A DNA stretch of 6,775 nucleotides, from the NCBI GenBank assembly GCA_030670165.1, contig DAOVCF010000108.1, positions 1 through 6,775 of the forward strand, read 5' to 3'. This document shows positions 1 through 4,798 of this stretch, piece after piece (the stretch's first letter is position 1; the number at the start of each line of letters is the position of its first letter). Both the position numbers and the translations under genes were made by a program. The DNA comes from Candidatus Stahliibacteriota bacterium (GTDB taxonomy: Bacteria; Hydrothermota; Tepidihabitantia; B3-TA06). The notes under the pieces were generated by a model. That model did not search any database. It was given only the letters and a program-made list of their open reading frames with translations, and was not told where the DNA came from.

Positions 1-456
1 ACCTACCGGATCATTGATAATATCGAGCCTTTATTGCCAAAAGACAAGGTCCGCTACGTTATGGGCGCAGGATACCCCGCAGATCTTTTAGGGATGGTTT
101 CACGCGGCATTGATCTCTTCGACTGCGTTTTGCCCACGCGCAACGGCAGAACCGGCTCGGCGTTCACGAAAAAAGGACAGATAAACCTGCGCAACGCCCG
201 GTATAAGGATGACTTAAAGCCTGTGGAAGAGGGATGCAGTTGTCCCACGTGTCAAGAATATACCCGAGCCTTTATTCGGCATCTCCTCATAGCAGATGAG
301 ATACTTGGGGCTCGGCTTTTATCCATCCACAACCTGCACTTCTTCTATACCATGATGGAAGAGATACGCTCGGCGATAGGGAATGGACGATTCCCTGAAT
401 ATAAAAGTCAAAGGTTAGAGGAGTTAAAGAGCGGTGTTAAGGAAGTGGCTGGATAG
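1..456 (+). CDS. tgt: queuine/preQ1 tRNA-guanine transglycosylase, C-terminal part (5' end outside window)
   Basis: The enzyme swaps guanine 34 in the anticodon of GUN tRNAs (Asp, Asn, His, Tyr) for the queuosine precursor preQ1; it is cytosolic, zinc-dependent and TIM-barrel shaped. The frame is open from base 1, so the first 151 visible residues are the end of a protein whose family is usually about 370-380 residues. Visible residue 41 in FDCVLPTRNGR matches the catalytic aspartate (E. coli Asp264). The zinc site is complete: Cys79, Cys81, Cys84 and His110. The 38-residue step from Asp to first Cys and the 26-residue step from last Cys to His equal those I know for the family. TTG at position 34 is an internal leucine, not a start. 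The end overlaps the next gene by 23 bases, suggesting translational coupling. Identification is secure. Confidence 0.96.
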   Translation, partial: TYRIIDNIEPLLPKDKVRYVMGAGYPADLLGMVSRGIDLFDCVLPTRNGRTGSAFTKKGQINLRNARYKDDLKPVEEGCSCPTCQEYTRAFIRHLLIADEILGARLLSIHNLHFFYTMMEEIRSAIGNGRFPEYKSQRLEELKSGVKEVAG

Positions 457-1597
457 CTGGCGCAGGAATCCTGATCGCGACCCACGACCTGCGATCGTAA
501 ACTTCTTCACCTACACCGCCGCGATGATCCTCTTCATTCAGGTTCAGGTGGTGGCGAAGCAGCAGACGGATAGCAACTTCCTTGTGGGTCTTGCAACCGC
601 CGCCTATCACCTGCCTTACTTTCTTTTCGGGGTATTCTTCGGTCGGCTGGGCGACTTCATCCGCAGACGCATGATCATTATTGCAGGCTGCCTGCTGACC
701 GCGTTGGGCTCACTGCTCATAGGGTTGTTCATGGAAAGTTACCCTGCGCTCATGATCGGAAGGGCGTTGACCGGCATCGGCATGGGTATGCTTCCGGGTG
801 CGCTTTTTGCCTCGACCGTGGAACGTAAGGCTTCGATCGGCATCTTCGCAGCTTTTGGTTCACTTGGGTGGACTCTCGGTTCGTTCCTTGCCCCAGGGCT
901 TGGTTCCCGTCCGCTTACCTTCTTTATCGCTGCCGGAATGGCCGCCTTGCCTGCCTTTCTAGGCCCGAGCTTCCGGGAGCTTCCTCAGCGTCCGAAGACA
1001 AAATTCTTCTCTTTTGCGGTCATCAAGAGGTACTGGCCGATATTTACCGGTTTCTTCCTGCGGCACACCGGTGCGCTCTCGATCTGGGTAACGTTTACCC
1101 TCTTCCTGAATCAGCGCGGGGTTTACGGGTCTCTTATTCCAGGGATAGCGATTCTCGATCTGATGGGATTGATCTATGCGCTCAATCCCCTAGGTCAGGT
1201 CTTCTTTATGCTTTTCATCGAGAGGTTCAAGCCCAGGATAATCCTGCCCCTGGGTTATATAGGCTCGGCTGTGGTTTTTCTGGGTTACATCTTGGTACCT
1301 AATCCATGGCTGTTTATTCCTCTTCAGATCCTCCTCGCGTTTACCTGGTCGGCAGTATACCTTGGCTCGCTCGTCTACCTTTGCAGATCATGTGCAGAGG
1401 AGCGCTCCACTGTCTCAGGCGCGTTCAACGCGGTAATGGGTCTTTGTGGGATATGCGGTTCGCTCCTTGGCGGGGCTTTATCAACTGTAAGCTACGAGCT
1501 TTCCATGATCGTCGCCGTAGGTCTCGCATTTGCGGGCCTTGCGGTCGTCTTCTTCGGCGAGAGAAGATTATTTAGACCCCACCCGGTTACTGCGTAA
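434..1597 (+). CDS. major facilitator superfamily transporter, substrate unknown
   Basis: This is an integral inner-membrane protein of 387 residues with about 12 hydrophobic segments, the usual size for an MFS carrier driven by an ion gradient. The loop after segment 2 (residues 67-79, GVFFGRLGDFIRRR, Asp74) is the MFS motif A. Segment 4 has the glycine-rich stretch GRALTGIGMGMLPG (109-122), and residues 137-157 are rich in glycine like motif C. A polar linker lies near residues 180-192, between the two six-helix halves. The start is GTG at 434, preceded by AGAGGAG at 417-423 with 10 bases between; it lies inside the end of tgt, so the two genes are probably cotranscribed. The substrate cannot be read from sequence; a drug, sugar or metabolite exporter are all possible. 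The last residues (HPVTA) are encoded inside a hairpin. Confidence 0.9.
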   Translation: MLRKWLDSWRRNPDRDPRPAIVNFFTYTAAMILFIQVQVVAKQQTDSNFLVGLATAAYHLPYFLFGVFFGRLGDFIRRRMIIIAGCLLTALGSLLIGLFMESYPALMIGRALTGIGMGMLPGALFASTVERKASIGIFAAFGSLGWTLGSFLAPGLGSRPLTFFIAAGMAALPAFLGPSFRELPQRPKTKFFSFAVIKRYWPIFTGFFLRHTGALSIWVTFTLFLNQRGVYGSLIPGIAILDLMGLIYALNPLGQVFFMLFIERFKPRIILPLGYIGSAVVFLGYILVPNPWLFIPLQILLAFTWSAVYLGSLVYLCRSCAEERSTVSGAFNAVMGLCGICGSLLGGALSTVSYELSMIVAVGLAFAGLAVVFFGERRLFRPHPVTA

Positions 1598-1607
1598 CCG
1601 TGCGGGG
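1577..1607. terminator. hairpin between convergent genes, possible bidirectional terminator
   Basis: Bases 1577-1590 (CCCCACCCGGTTAC) pair with 1594-1607 (GTAACCGTGCGGGG) around the loop TGC, giving 12 of 14 pairs. The stop codon of the transporter (1595-1597) is inside the 3' arm. A second small hairpin, GGACC/GGTCC, follows at 1606-1621. The position between two convergent genes suits a terminator for both strands, but there is no run of T on either side, so intrinsic termination is uncertain. The GGTTAC/GTAAC arms resemble the CCCGTAAC repeat seen elsewhere in the window. Confidence 0.45.
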
Positions 1608-1621
1608 ACCCTGAAAGGTCC
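1606..1621. repeat. small inverted repeat
   Basis: GGACC (1606-1610) and GGTCC (1617-1621) can pair around a six-base loop directly after the larger hairpin and immediately before the stop of the convergent DUF2085 gene. Its stem is short; it may add to termination or mRNA end protection, but there is no further evidence. Confidence 0.35.
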
Positions 1622-1622
1622 A

Positions 1623-2135
1623 TCAAGGCAGGGATGCATCAACCCTCTCAATGAATTTCAGGAAAAGATAGCCGAATAGGAGTGCTGTTCCAACACCTGC
1701 AAGAGCGCCGGTTGCAAACCTCAAGAGGTTCGTGCTCTCCCAAGGGGTGATAAGCTGAAGGAGACCATCTATCAGAAGAGGGGAGAGGGAACCCAGCCAA
1801 ACAGGTAATACAAAACGCAAAAACGAACGCCGGCCTATCCAAATTCGCAAAGAACGAATGAATAATGCAGCACCTATCGGTATGAAGAAAAGATAGGTGG
1901 CAAGACAGCGTACGCACACACCGAGCTTTGTCCCGCAGATGAACCATGAACGCGAGGGGAGCTGATGACATGAGAGGTGATAGGCTCTGTAGAGAAAGTC
2001 TGCAAGCCACCCGATTCCCCAAAACTCAAACAGAGGGGCGGCGATTACACCGGTTAGGACAAGCGTCATTATCCCGATGAATATCCCCCAGGAGATAATG
2101 AAGATTCGATCCTCTGAAAAGCTTGCTTGTGACAC
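1623..2135 (-). CDS. DUF2085 family membrane protein
   Basis: A 170-residue protein with about four membrane segments (near 11-34, 80-98, 105-128 and 138-160). Between the first and second segment it carries the DUF2085 signature: CHQLPSRS (Cys56, His57, Gln58, Arg62) then C-x6-C-x2-C (Cys67, Cys74, Cys77, with Arg76), followed by the conserved Asp123-Gly124 and Gln127. The conserved Cys/His set suggests metal or redox chemistry near the membrane surface, but the family has no established function. The GTG start at 2135 gives a complete first segment; no good ribosome binding site lies before it (only AGGG two bases away), and the nearest promoter match would start transcription at about this codon. 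An alternative start is Met23, which would cut the first helix. It stands alone on the minus strand, convergent with the transporter. Confidence 0.82.
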   Translation of the reverse strand: MSQASFSEDRIFIISWGIFIGIMTLVLTGVIAAPLFEFWGIGWLADFLYRAYHLSCHQLPSRSWFICGTKLGVCVRCLATYLFFIPIGAALFIRSLRIWIGRRSFLRFVLPVWLGSLSPLLIDGLLQLITPWESTNLLRFATGALAGVGTALLFGYLFLKFIERVDASLP

Positions 2136-2141
2136 AGCCCT

Positions 2142-2170
2142 ATTCTGGTTGAAAACCCCCCTGATGTCAA
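2142..2170 (-). promoter_or_regulatory. candidate promoter of the DUF2085 gene
   Basis: On the minus strand a perfect TTGACA (2170-2165) is followed after 17 bases by CAGAAT (2147-2142), four of six matches to the -10 consensus. Transcription would begin near 2135, the first base of the GTG start codon, so the mRNA would be leaderless or nearly so. This agrees with the missing ribosome binding site. The -35 box directly abuts the CCCGTAAC repeat block. Confidence 0.45.
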
Positions 2171-2211
2171 CCCGCCCGTAACACCCGTAACCCGTAACAC
2201 CTCGTAACCCA
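2171..2211 (+). repeat. CCCGTAACA-type short repeat, block 1
   Basis: Four degenerate units run head to tail: CCCGTAACA (2175-2183), CCCGTAA (2184-2190), CCCGTAACA (2191-2199) and CCTCGTAAC (2200-2208), with CCCG before and CC after. Nine-base and seven-base units alternate. The 27-base core at 2175-2201 reappears on the opposite strand at 4750-4776 with one difference. It sits in a non-coding region just upstream of the -35 box of the DUF2085 gene. Confidence 0.8.
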
Positions 2212-2307
2212 CCATATCCGATAGAGGGTTTCTAACGCTATAAGTATCAAGGATTGAGTAGCTTCGAGATAATTTTATCCAAGTATGGCAATTGCGTGCC
2301 TTGCCTA

Positions 2308-2335
2308 TTGACAAGTGCGTCCGTTTGCATAGAAT
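2308..2335 (+). promoter_or_regulatory. sigma70-like promoter of the 2396-4510 membrane-protein operon
   Basis: TTGACA (2308-2313), a 16-base spacer and TAGAAT (2330-2335) give a six-of-six -35 and a five-of-six -10 box. Transcription would start near 2342, leaving about 54 bases of leader before the ATG at 2396. That leader contains two units of the CCCGTAACA repeat directly ahead of the ribosome binding site. This is one of the best promoter matches in the window. Confidence 0.7.
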
Positions 2336-2364
2336 ACACACAAGTTGAATAAACTCTTAACCAA

Positions 2365-2382
2365 CCCGTAACACCGTAACAC
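2365..2382 (+). repeat. CCCGTAACA-type short repeat, block 2 (within an mRNA leader)
   Basis: CCCGTAACA followed by CCGTAACA and C, two units in the same orientation as block 1. It ends one base before the AGGAGG ribosome binding site (2384-2389) of the gene at 2396, so it lies in the leader transcribed from the promoter at 2308. Confidence 0.7.
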
Positions 2383-2395
2383 TAGGAGGCGAAAA

Positions 2396-2794
2396 ATGGC
2401 CGAACTTAACTTCCCCGAAGCAACAGAGGAACAAATAAAGGAAGGCAAAGGCATCGGCATCCTTTCCTACATCTGGTGGCTCTGTATTATTCCTTTGGTG
2501 AGCAATAAGGATAATCCGTTCATCACCTACCACGCCAGACAAGGATTGTTTCTTGCAATCCTGCAAACAATTTTGATGATAATCTCCGGGGTATTGAGCA
2601 GCATTGCTTGGGGTAGATACGGGTATGGCGGTTTCCATGTATGTCTGGGGATCTTCTCGTGGATTTTCTGGCTCGCAGTAGTAGCATCGGGAATACTTTC
2701 TATCCTGGGAATCGTTAACGTCTCGCAGGGTAAGTTCTGGAAAATGCCGGTCTTAGGAAATTGGGCAGCGAGCTTGTTTAAGAGCAAAGCCTGA
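2396..2794 (+). CDS. DUF4870/Tic20-like small membrane protein
   Basis: A 132-residue protein with an acidic, soluble N-terminus (residues 1-18) and three membrane segments, near 20-36, 50-70 and 82-108. Between segments one and two is NKDNPFITYHARQG (37-50), the charged YHARQG loop typical of DUF4870/Tic20-like proteins; after segment three comes GKFWKMPVLG (112-121), also typical. The molecular role of this family in bacteria is not established. The start is clear: AGGAGG at 2384-2389, six bases, then ATG. It is first in the operon driven from 2308. The protein is clearly a paralogue of the first half of the gene at 3064: both begin MAE, share ENPF/DNPF..YHARQG, and share GKF(W/Y)(K/R)MP(V/L). 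The family name is from motif memory; membership in a close relative is possible. Confidence 0.8.
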   Translation: MAELNFPEATEEQIKEGKGIGILSYIWWLCIIPLVSNKDNPFITYHARQGLFLAILQTILMIISGVLSSIAWGRYGYGGFHVCLGIFSWIFWLAVVASGILSILGIVNVSQGKFWKMPVLGNWAASLFKSKA

Positions 2795-2842
2795 GAGCAG
2801 GGTCTTGAGGAACTGGCACTACTCGCCCTGATAACACTCGGA

Positions 2843-3031
2843 TTGCTGATCGTTCCGCTCCTGCCGGATACACTGCTGACTTCAACACCGTCGCTGTGTA
2901 TCTTCCGGATGATTACAGGCAAGCCCTGCTGGGGTTGCGGAATGACGCGTGCGCTGTGGTCGATCCTGCATGGCGATATCGTTAGTGCTATCAAGTATAA
3001 CTGGCGGGGCATTATTGTTGACAAGCCTTGA
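2843..3031 (+). CDS. DUF2752 family protein, short and probably degraded
   Basis: The core CIFRMITGKPCWGCGMTRAL then HGD and AIKYNW is the DUF2752 signature (C-x-[FY]-x3-TG-x2-C-x-GCGxTRA), normally placed between a first helix and one or more C-terminal helices. Here the C-terminal helix is missing: the frame stops 13 residues after the start of IKYNW. At the other end, TTG at 2843 is the only usual start and has no ribosome binding site, yet the hydrophobic first helix is encoded upstream of it in the same frame (LALLALITLGLLIVPLLP, from 2813) back to the stop of the previous gene at 2792. So either a rare start (CTG 2813 with GCAGGG at 2798-2802), readthrough of that TGA, or a gene in decay. 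I favour decay. The family's function is unknown; it often sits next to TM2 and similar small membrane proteins, as here. Confidence 0.5.
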   Translation: MLIVPLLPDTLLTSTPSLCIFRMITGKPCWGCGMTRALWSILHGDIVSAIKYNWRGIIVDKP

Positions 3032-3045
3032 GTTTTAGATAGAGT
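3018..3045 (+). promoter_or_regulatory. candidate internal promoter before the fused gene
   Basis: TTGACA (3018-3023), 16 bases, then TAGAGT (3040-3045, four of six). The box is extended as TTGACAAG, the same eight bases seen at 2308 and 6690. Transcription would begin near 3052, inside or just before the ribosome binding site AAGGTGAGG (3048-3056) of the gene at 3064, so the leader would be only about 12 bases. It overlaps the last codons of the DUF2752 frame, where that protein departs from its family. Confidence 0.35.
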
Positions 3046-3063
3046 TCAAGGTGAGGATTATAG

Positions 3064-4005
3064 ATGGCTGAATCCAGTTTCCCATACGCAAACGAAGAAG
3101 AAATCCACGAGGGTAGATTCCTTGCATGGCTTTCCTACCCGGGCATCATTTTCGGTCTTCTGGGCCTTCTTTTCCTGGTACCTATGCTTGCCCATAAGGA
3201 AAATCCATTTACCCGGTATCACGCCAGGCAGGGTATGTTTCTGTTCCTTGCCTCGGTACTCGTGACCGTATTCTTCTGGATTGTATATGGGGGGATGCTG
3301 GTTTCGATAATTGACCTGAGTCCTGTTGCCTGGATAGTAACCACGATAGGAGGCATGGTGGTCATTACAGGCACAGGGATAACCATTTTCGTATTCGCAA
3401 TAATAGGAACCGTAAAGGCGGCTTCAGGAAAATTCTACAGGATGCCTCTCATCGGAACCATGGCCGAGCGGTGGTTTCCTAACATGGTTCCCAAAACCTC
3501 TTCACAAACCCAAAGGAGGGATAAAATGCACTGCAGGAACTGCGGAAAAGAACTGCCTCCAGGCGCAGAGTTTTGCATAAGTTGCGGAGTAAGGCCGCTT
3601 AACGGCAATAAGTTTTGCCAGAACTGCGGAGCCGAGACCAGACCTGAACAAGAGGTTTGCCTTAAGTGCGGCACACTATTAAAAAGAGAGGAAAAATCCC
3701 CTGGCCGTAAGACTAAACTGATCGCATTATTGTTGTGTTTATTCCTTGCTCCACTGGGGGTACACCGCTACTACATGGGCCGCGTGGGTAGCGGAGTTGC
3801 CATGCTTCTGTTATACTTTTCAATTTTTGTATTTTTGTTTATGGGAGCTATGCGGTCATTCCCAGAACCTGTATGGATTGGGCTATTAGTTTTTGGAGCT
3901 TTCGCTTTAGTTGGATATATGGTTTGGTGGATAATAGACCTCATATCCATAGCAACTGGTAAGATGAAAGATAGGCAGGGCAGAAAGCTCGGCGAGACCT
4001 GGTAA
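3064..4005 (+). CDS. fusion of a DUF4870-like membrane domain with a double zinc ribbon / TM2 protein
   Basis: 313 residues in two parts. Residues 1-142 repeat the DUF4870-like protein at 2396: charged N-terminus, HKENPFTRYHARQG (44-57), three helices, GKFYRMPLIG (122-131). Residues 155-313 form a separate module: two zinc ribbons (Cys157/160 with 171/174, and 185/188 with 199/202), then a TM2 domain with GVHRYYMGRVGSG (232-244) and WWIIDLISIATGKMKD (288-303). The linker (143-154) is translated former intergenic DNA: Gln150-Arg-Arg-Asp is encoded by AAAGGAGGG, a full ribosome binding site at 3512-3520, five bases before an ATG at 3526 (Met155). A free 159-residue zinc ribbon-TM2 protein could therefore also be made. 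The main start has AAGGTGAGG at 3048-3056, seven bases before ATG. Function unknown; cytosolic ribbons tethered to the membrane are likely. Confidence 0.85.
   Translation: MAESSFPYANEEEIHEGRFLAWLSYPGIIFGLLGLLFLVPMLAHKENPFTRYHARQGMFLFLASVLVTVFFWIVYGGMLVSIIDLSPVAWIVTTIGGMVVITGTGITIFVFAIIGTVKAASGKFYRMPLIGTMAERWFPNMVPKTSSQTQRRDKMHCRNCGKELPPGAEFCISCGVRPLNGNKFCQNCGAETRPEQEVCLKCGTLLKREEKSPGRKTKLIALLLCLFLAPLGVHRYYMGRVGSGVAMLLLYFSIFVFLFMGAMRSFPEPVWIGLLVFGAFALVGYMVWWIIDLISIATGKMKDRQGRKLGETW
3512..3528 (+). promoter_or_regulatory. internal ribosome binding site and ATG at the fusion junction
   Basis: AAAGGAGGG (3512-3520), spacer ATAAA and ATG (3526-3528) lie inside the open frame of the gene at 3064. 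The same arrangement, CAAGGAGGGGAAAA then ATG, precedes the tandem copy at 4055, where it is the real start. This suggests the zinc ribbon-TM2 half was once, or still is, translated separately. Confidence 0.65.
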
Positions 4006-4054
4006 TAGCAAATGGTTTGGGCCGACGACAACACAAACCCCAAGGAGGGGAAAA

Positions 4055-4510
4055 ATGTATTGTAGAAACTGCGGAAAGGAAGTTCCTGTGAACGCGGAGT
4101 TCTGCACAAATTGCGGTGTGAGGCCGCTTAACGCGGAAAACTTCTGTCAGAACTGCGGGGCCGAAACCAGACCTGAACAAGAGGTTTGCCTCAAGTGCGG
4201 CATACTATTAAAAAAACAAAAAGACCCTACCCGTAAGAATCAGTTAATTGCGTTATTGTTATGTTTGTTCATTGGTTCTCTGGGAGTGCACCGCTACTAC
4301 ATGGGACGTGTGGGTAGCGGAGTTGCCATGCTGCTGCTATACCTGTCTGGTTTTTTTGCATTTTTATTTACAATTAGATACAGAGGGCTATACGTTCTTG
4401 CGGCTATCGCTTTTGTTGGATTCTTTGTCTGGTGGATAATAGACCTCATATCCATAGCTACTGGCAAGATGAAAGATGGAGAGGGCAGAGAGCTTGGTAA
4501 GGGCAGATGA
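4055..4510 (+). CDS. double zinc ribbon / TM2 domain membrane protein (tandem copy)
   Basis: 151 residues, collinear with residues 155-313 of the preceding gene and roughly three quarters identical to them. Two CxxC zinc ribbons at the N-terminus use Cys3/6 with 17/20 and Cys31/34 with 45/48; a basic linker (50-62) leads to two membrane segments of the TM2 type, with GVHRYYMGRVGSG (77-89) and WWIIDLISIATGKMKD (126-141). ETRPEQEVCLKCG, the HRYYMGR stretch and the final helix are nearly identical also at DNA level, which points to a recent duplication or gene conversion; the variable part is the loop and helix edges at 97-122. The start has AAGGAGGGG (4042-4050), four bases before ATG. It is the last gene of the operon. 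TM2 proteins have no settled biochemical role; zinc binding is inferred from the cysteines. Confidence 0.88.
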   Translation: MYCRNCGKEVPVNAEFCTNCGVRPLNAENFCQNCGAETRPEQEVCLKCGILLKKQKDPTRKNQLIALLLCLFIGSLGVHRYYMGRVGSGVAMLLLYLSGFFAFLFTIRYRGLYVLAAIAFVGFFVWWIIDLISIATGKMKDGEGRELGKGR

Positions 4511-4540
4511 TTTTGGCTCACCCCGACGATCATTTGCATA

Positions 4541-4570
4541 GCAGGCGTGCATCCCTTGCCTGCATCCTTT
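4541..4570 (+). terminator. possible weak terminator of the membrane-protein operon
   Basis: GCAGGC (4541-4546) pairs with GCCTGC (4558-4563) around an 11-base loop, followed by ATCCTTTT. The stem is only six pairs and the T run is short, so this is a weak candidate, supported mainly by its position 30 bases after the last stop of the operon. Confidence 0.35.
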
Positions 4571-4710
4571 TGCCGATAATAAGTATTATGTAAACTAAGG
4601 CGGGAAGAACGATATGCGGCAGCCCGGGGTGTATTTGGTGGTGTTCCCCTATCCCCTGGTTTTTCTTTGGGCTCGAGTCTTGTGCTCTATGATTCTGAAC
4701 CGACGAACCC

Positions 4711-4734
4711 TTTCAATCTTCGAATCTTTCAATC
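4711..4734. repeat. three imperfect 8-base direct repeats
   Basis: TTTCAATC (4711-4718), TTCGAATC (4719-4726) and TTTCAATC (4727-4734) follow one another without gaps, four bases upstream of the CCCGTAACA-type block. It may be part of the same intergenic repeat element. No function can be assigned. Confidence 0.55.
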
Positions 4735-4737
4735 CAG

Positions 4738-4798
4738 GTGTGTGTTACGGGTGTTGCGGGTTACGGGTGTTACGGGGTGTGTTACGGGTTACGGGTGC
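4738..4798 (-). repeat. CCCGTAACA-type short repeat, block 3, overlapping the guaB stop
   Basis: Read on the minus strand this is a run of about six to seven CCCGTAAC/CCCGTAACA units with small changes (one CCCGCAACA, two with an added CA). The 27 bases at 4750-4776 match the core of block 1 in reverse orientation with one difference. The first unit lies inside guaB: CACCCG encodes the last His-Pro and the next TAA is the stop codon (4791-4789). Confidence 0.82.

Larger units (their letters stand above)
3484..4533 (+). repeat. tandem duplication of the zinc ribbon-TM2 unit with three junction copies
   Basis: Unit A runs from about 3484 and unit B from about 4012. The duplication includes the 42-43 bases before each start: both begin ATGGTT and continue to CACAAACCC, AAGGAGGG and AAAATG. 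The DNA after unit B (4508-4533, ATGATTTTGGCTC...CCCGACGATC) again resembles the unit B leader (4012-4030, ATGGTTTGGGCCGACGAC), so the joining sequence appears to be present at both ends of unit B. The leader is 42 bases from ATG to ATG in unit A and 43 in unit B. Confidence 0.65.
4511..4737. other. non-coding region between the membrane-protein operon and guaB
   Basis: No convincing gene was found on either strand. It holds a possible hairpin at 4541-4563, a small AT inverted repeat ATAATA-AG-TATTAT at 4576-4589, and the direct repeat TTTCAATC / TTCGAATC / TTTCAATC at 4711-4734. The repeat block at 4738-4798 follows. No promoter for either flanking gene is expected, as both neighbouring genes end here. 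Confidence 0.5.

Noticed and set aside
868..1302. Alternative-frame reading inside the transporter gene
   Set aside because: A shadow of the MFS frame, which has motif A and twelve hydrophobic segments.
2069..2341. 90-codon minus-strand frame over the divergent intergenic region
   Set aside because: It translates the repeat block and overlaps the DUF2085 gene in another frame; no ribosome binding site and no recognisable domain.
2792..2794. Recoding of TGA as a sense codon genome-wide
   Set aside because: TGA correctly ends the DUF2085 and second zinc ribbon-TM2 genes, and no conserved gene here has an internal TGA.
2527..3024. 165-codon minus-strand frame antisense to the DUF4870 and DUF2752 genes
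   Set aside because: The plus strand encodes clear family motifs here; the antisense protein has no recognisable feature.
4012..4065. 17-codon leader peptide before the second zinc ribbon-TM2 gene
   Set aside because: No ribosome binding site; it is the duplicated tail of the fused gene's linker region, shifted by one base.
4738..4798. CRISPR array
   Set aside because: Units are 7-11 bases with no unique spacers and no cas genes nearby; this is a short tandem repeat.
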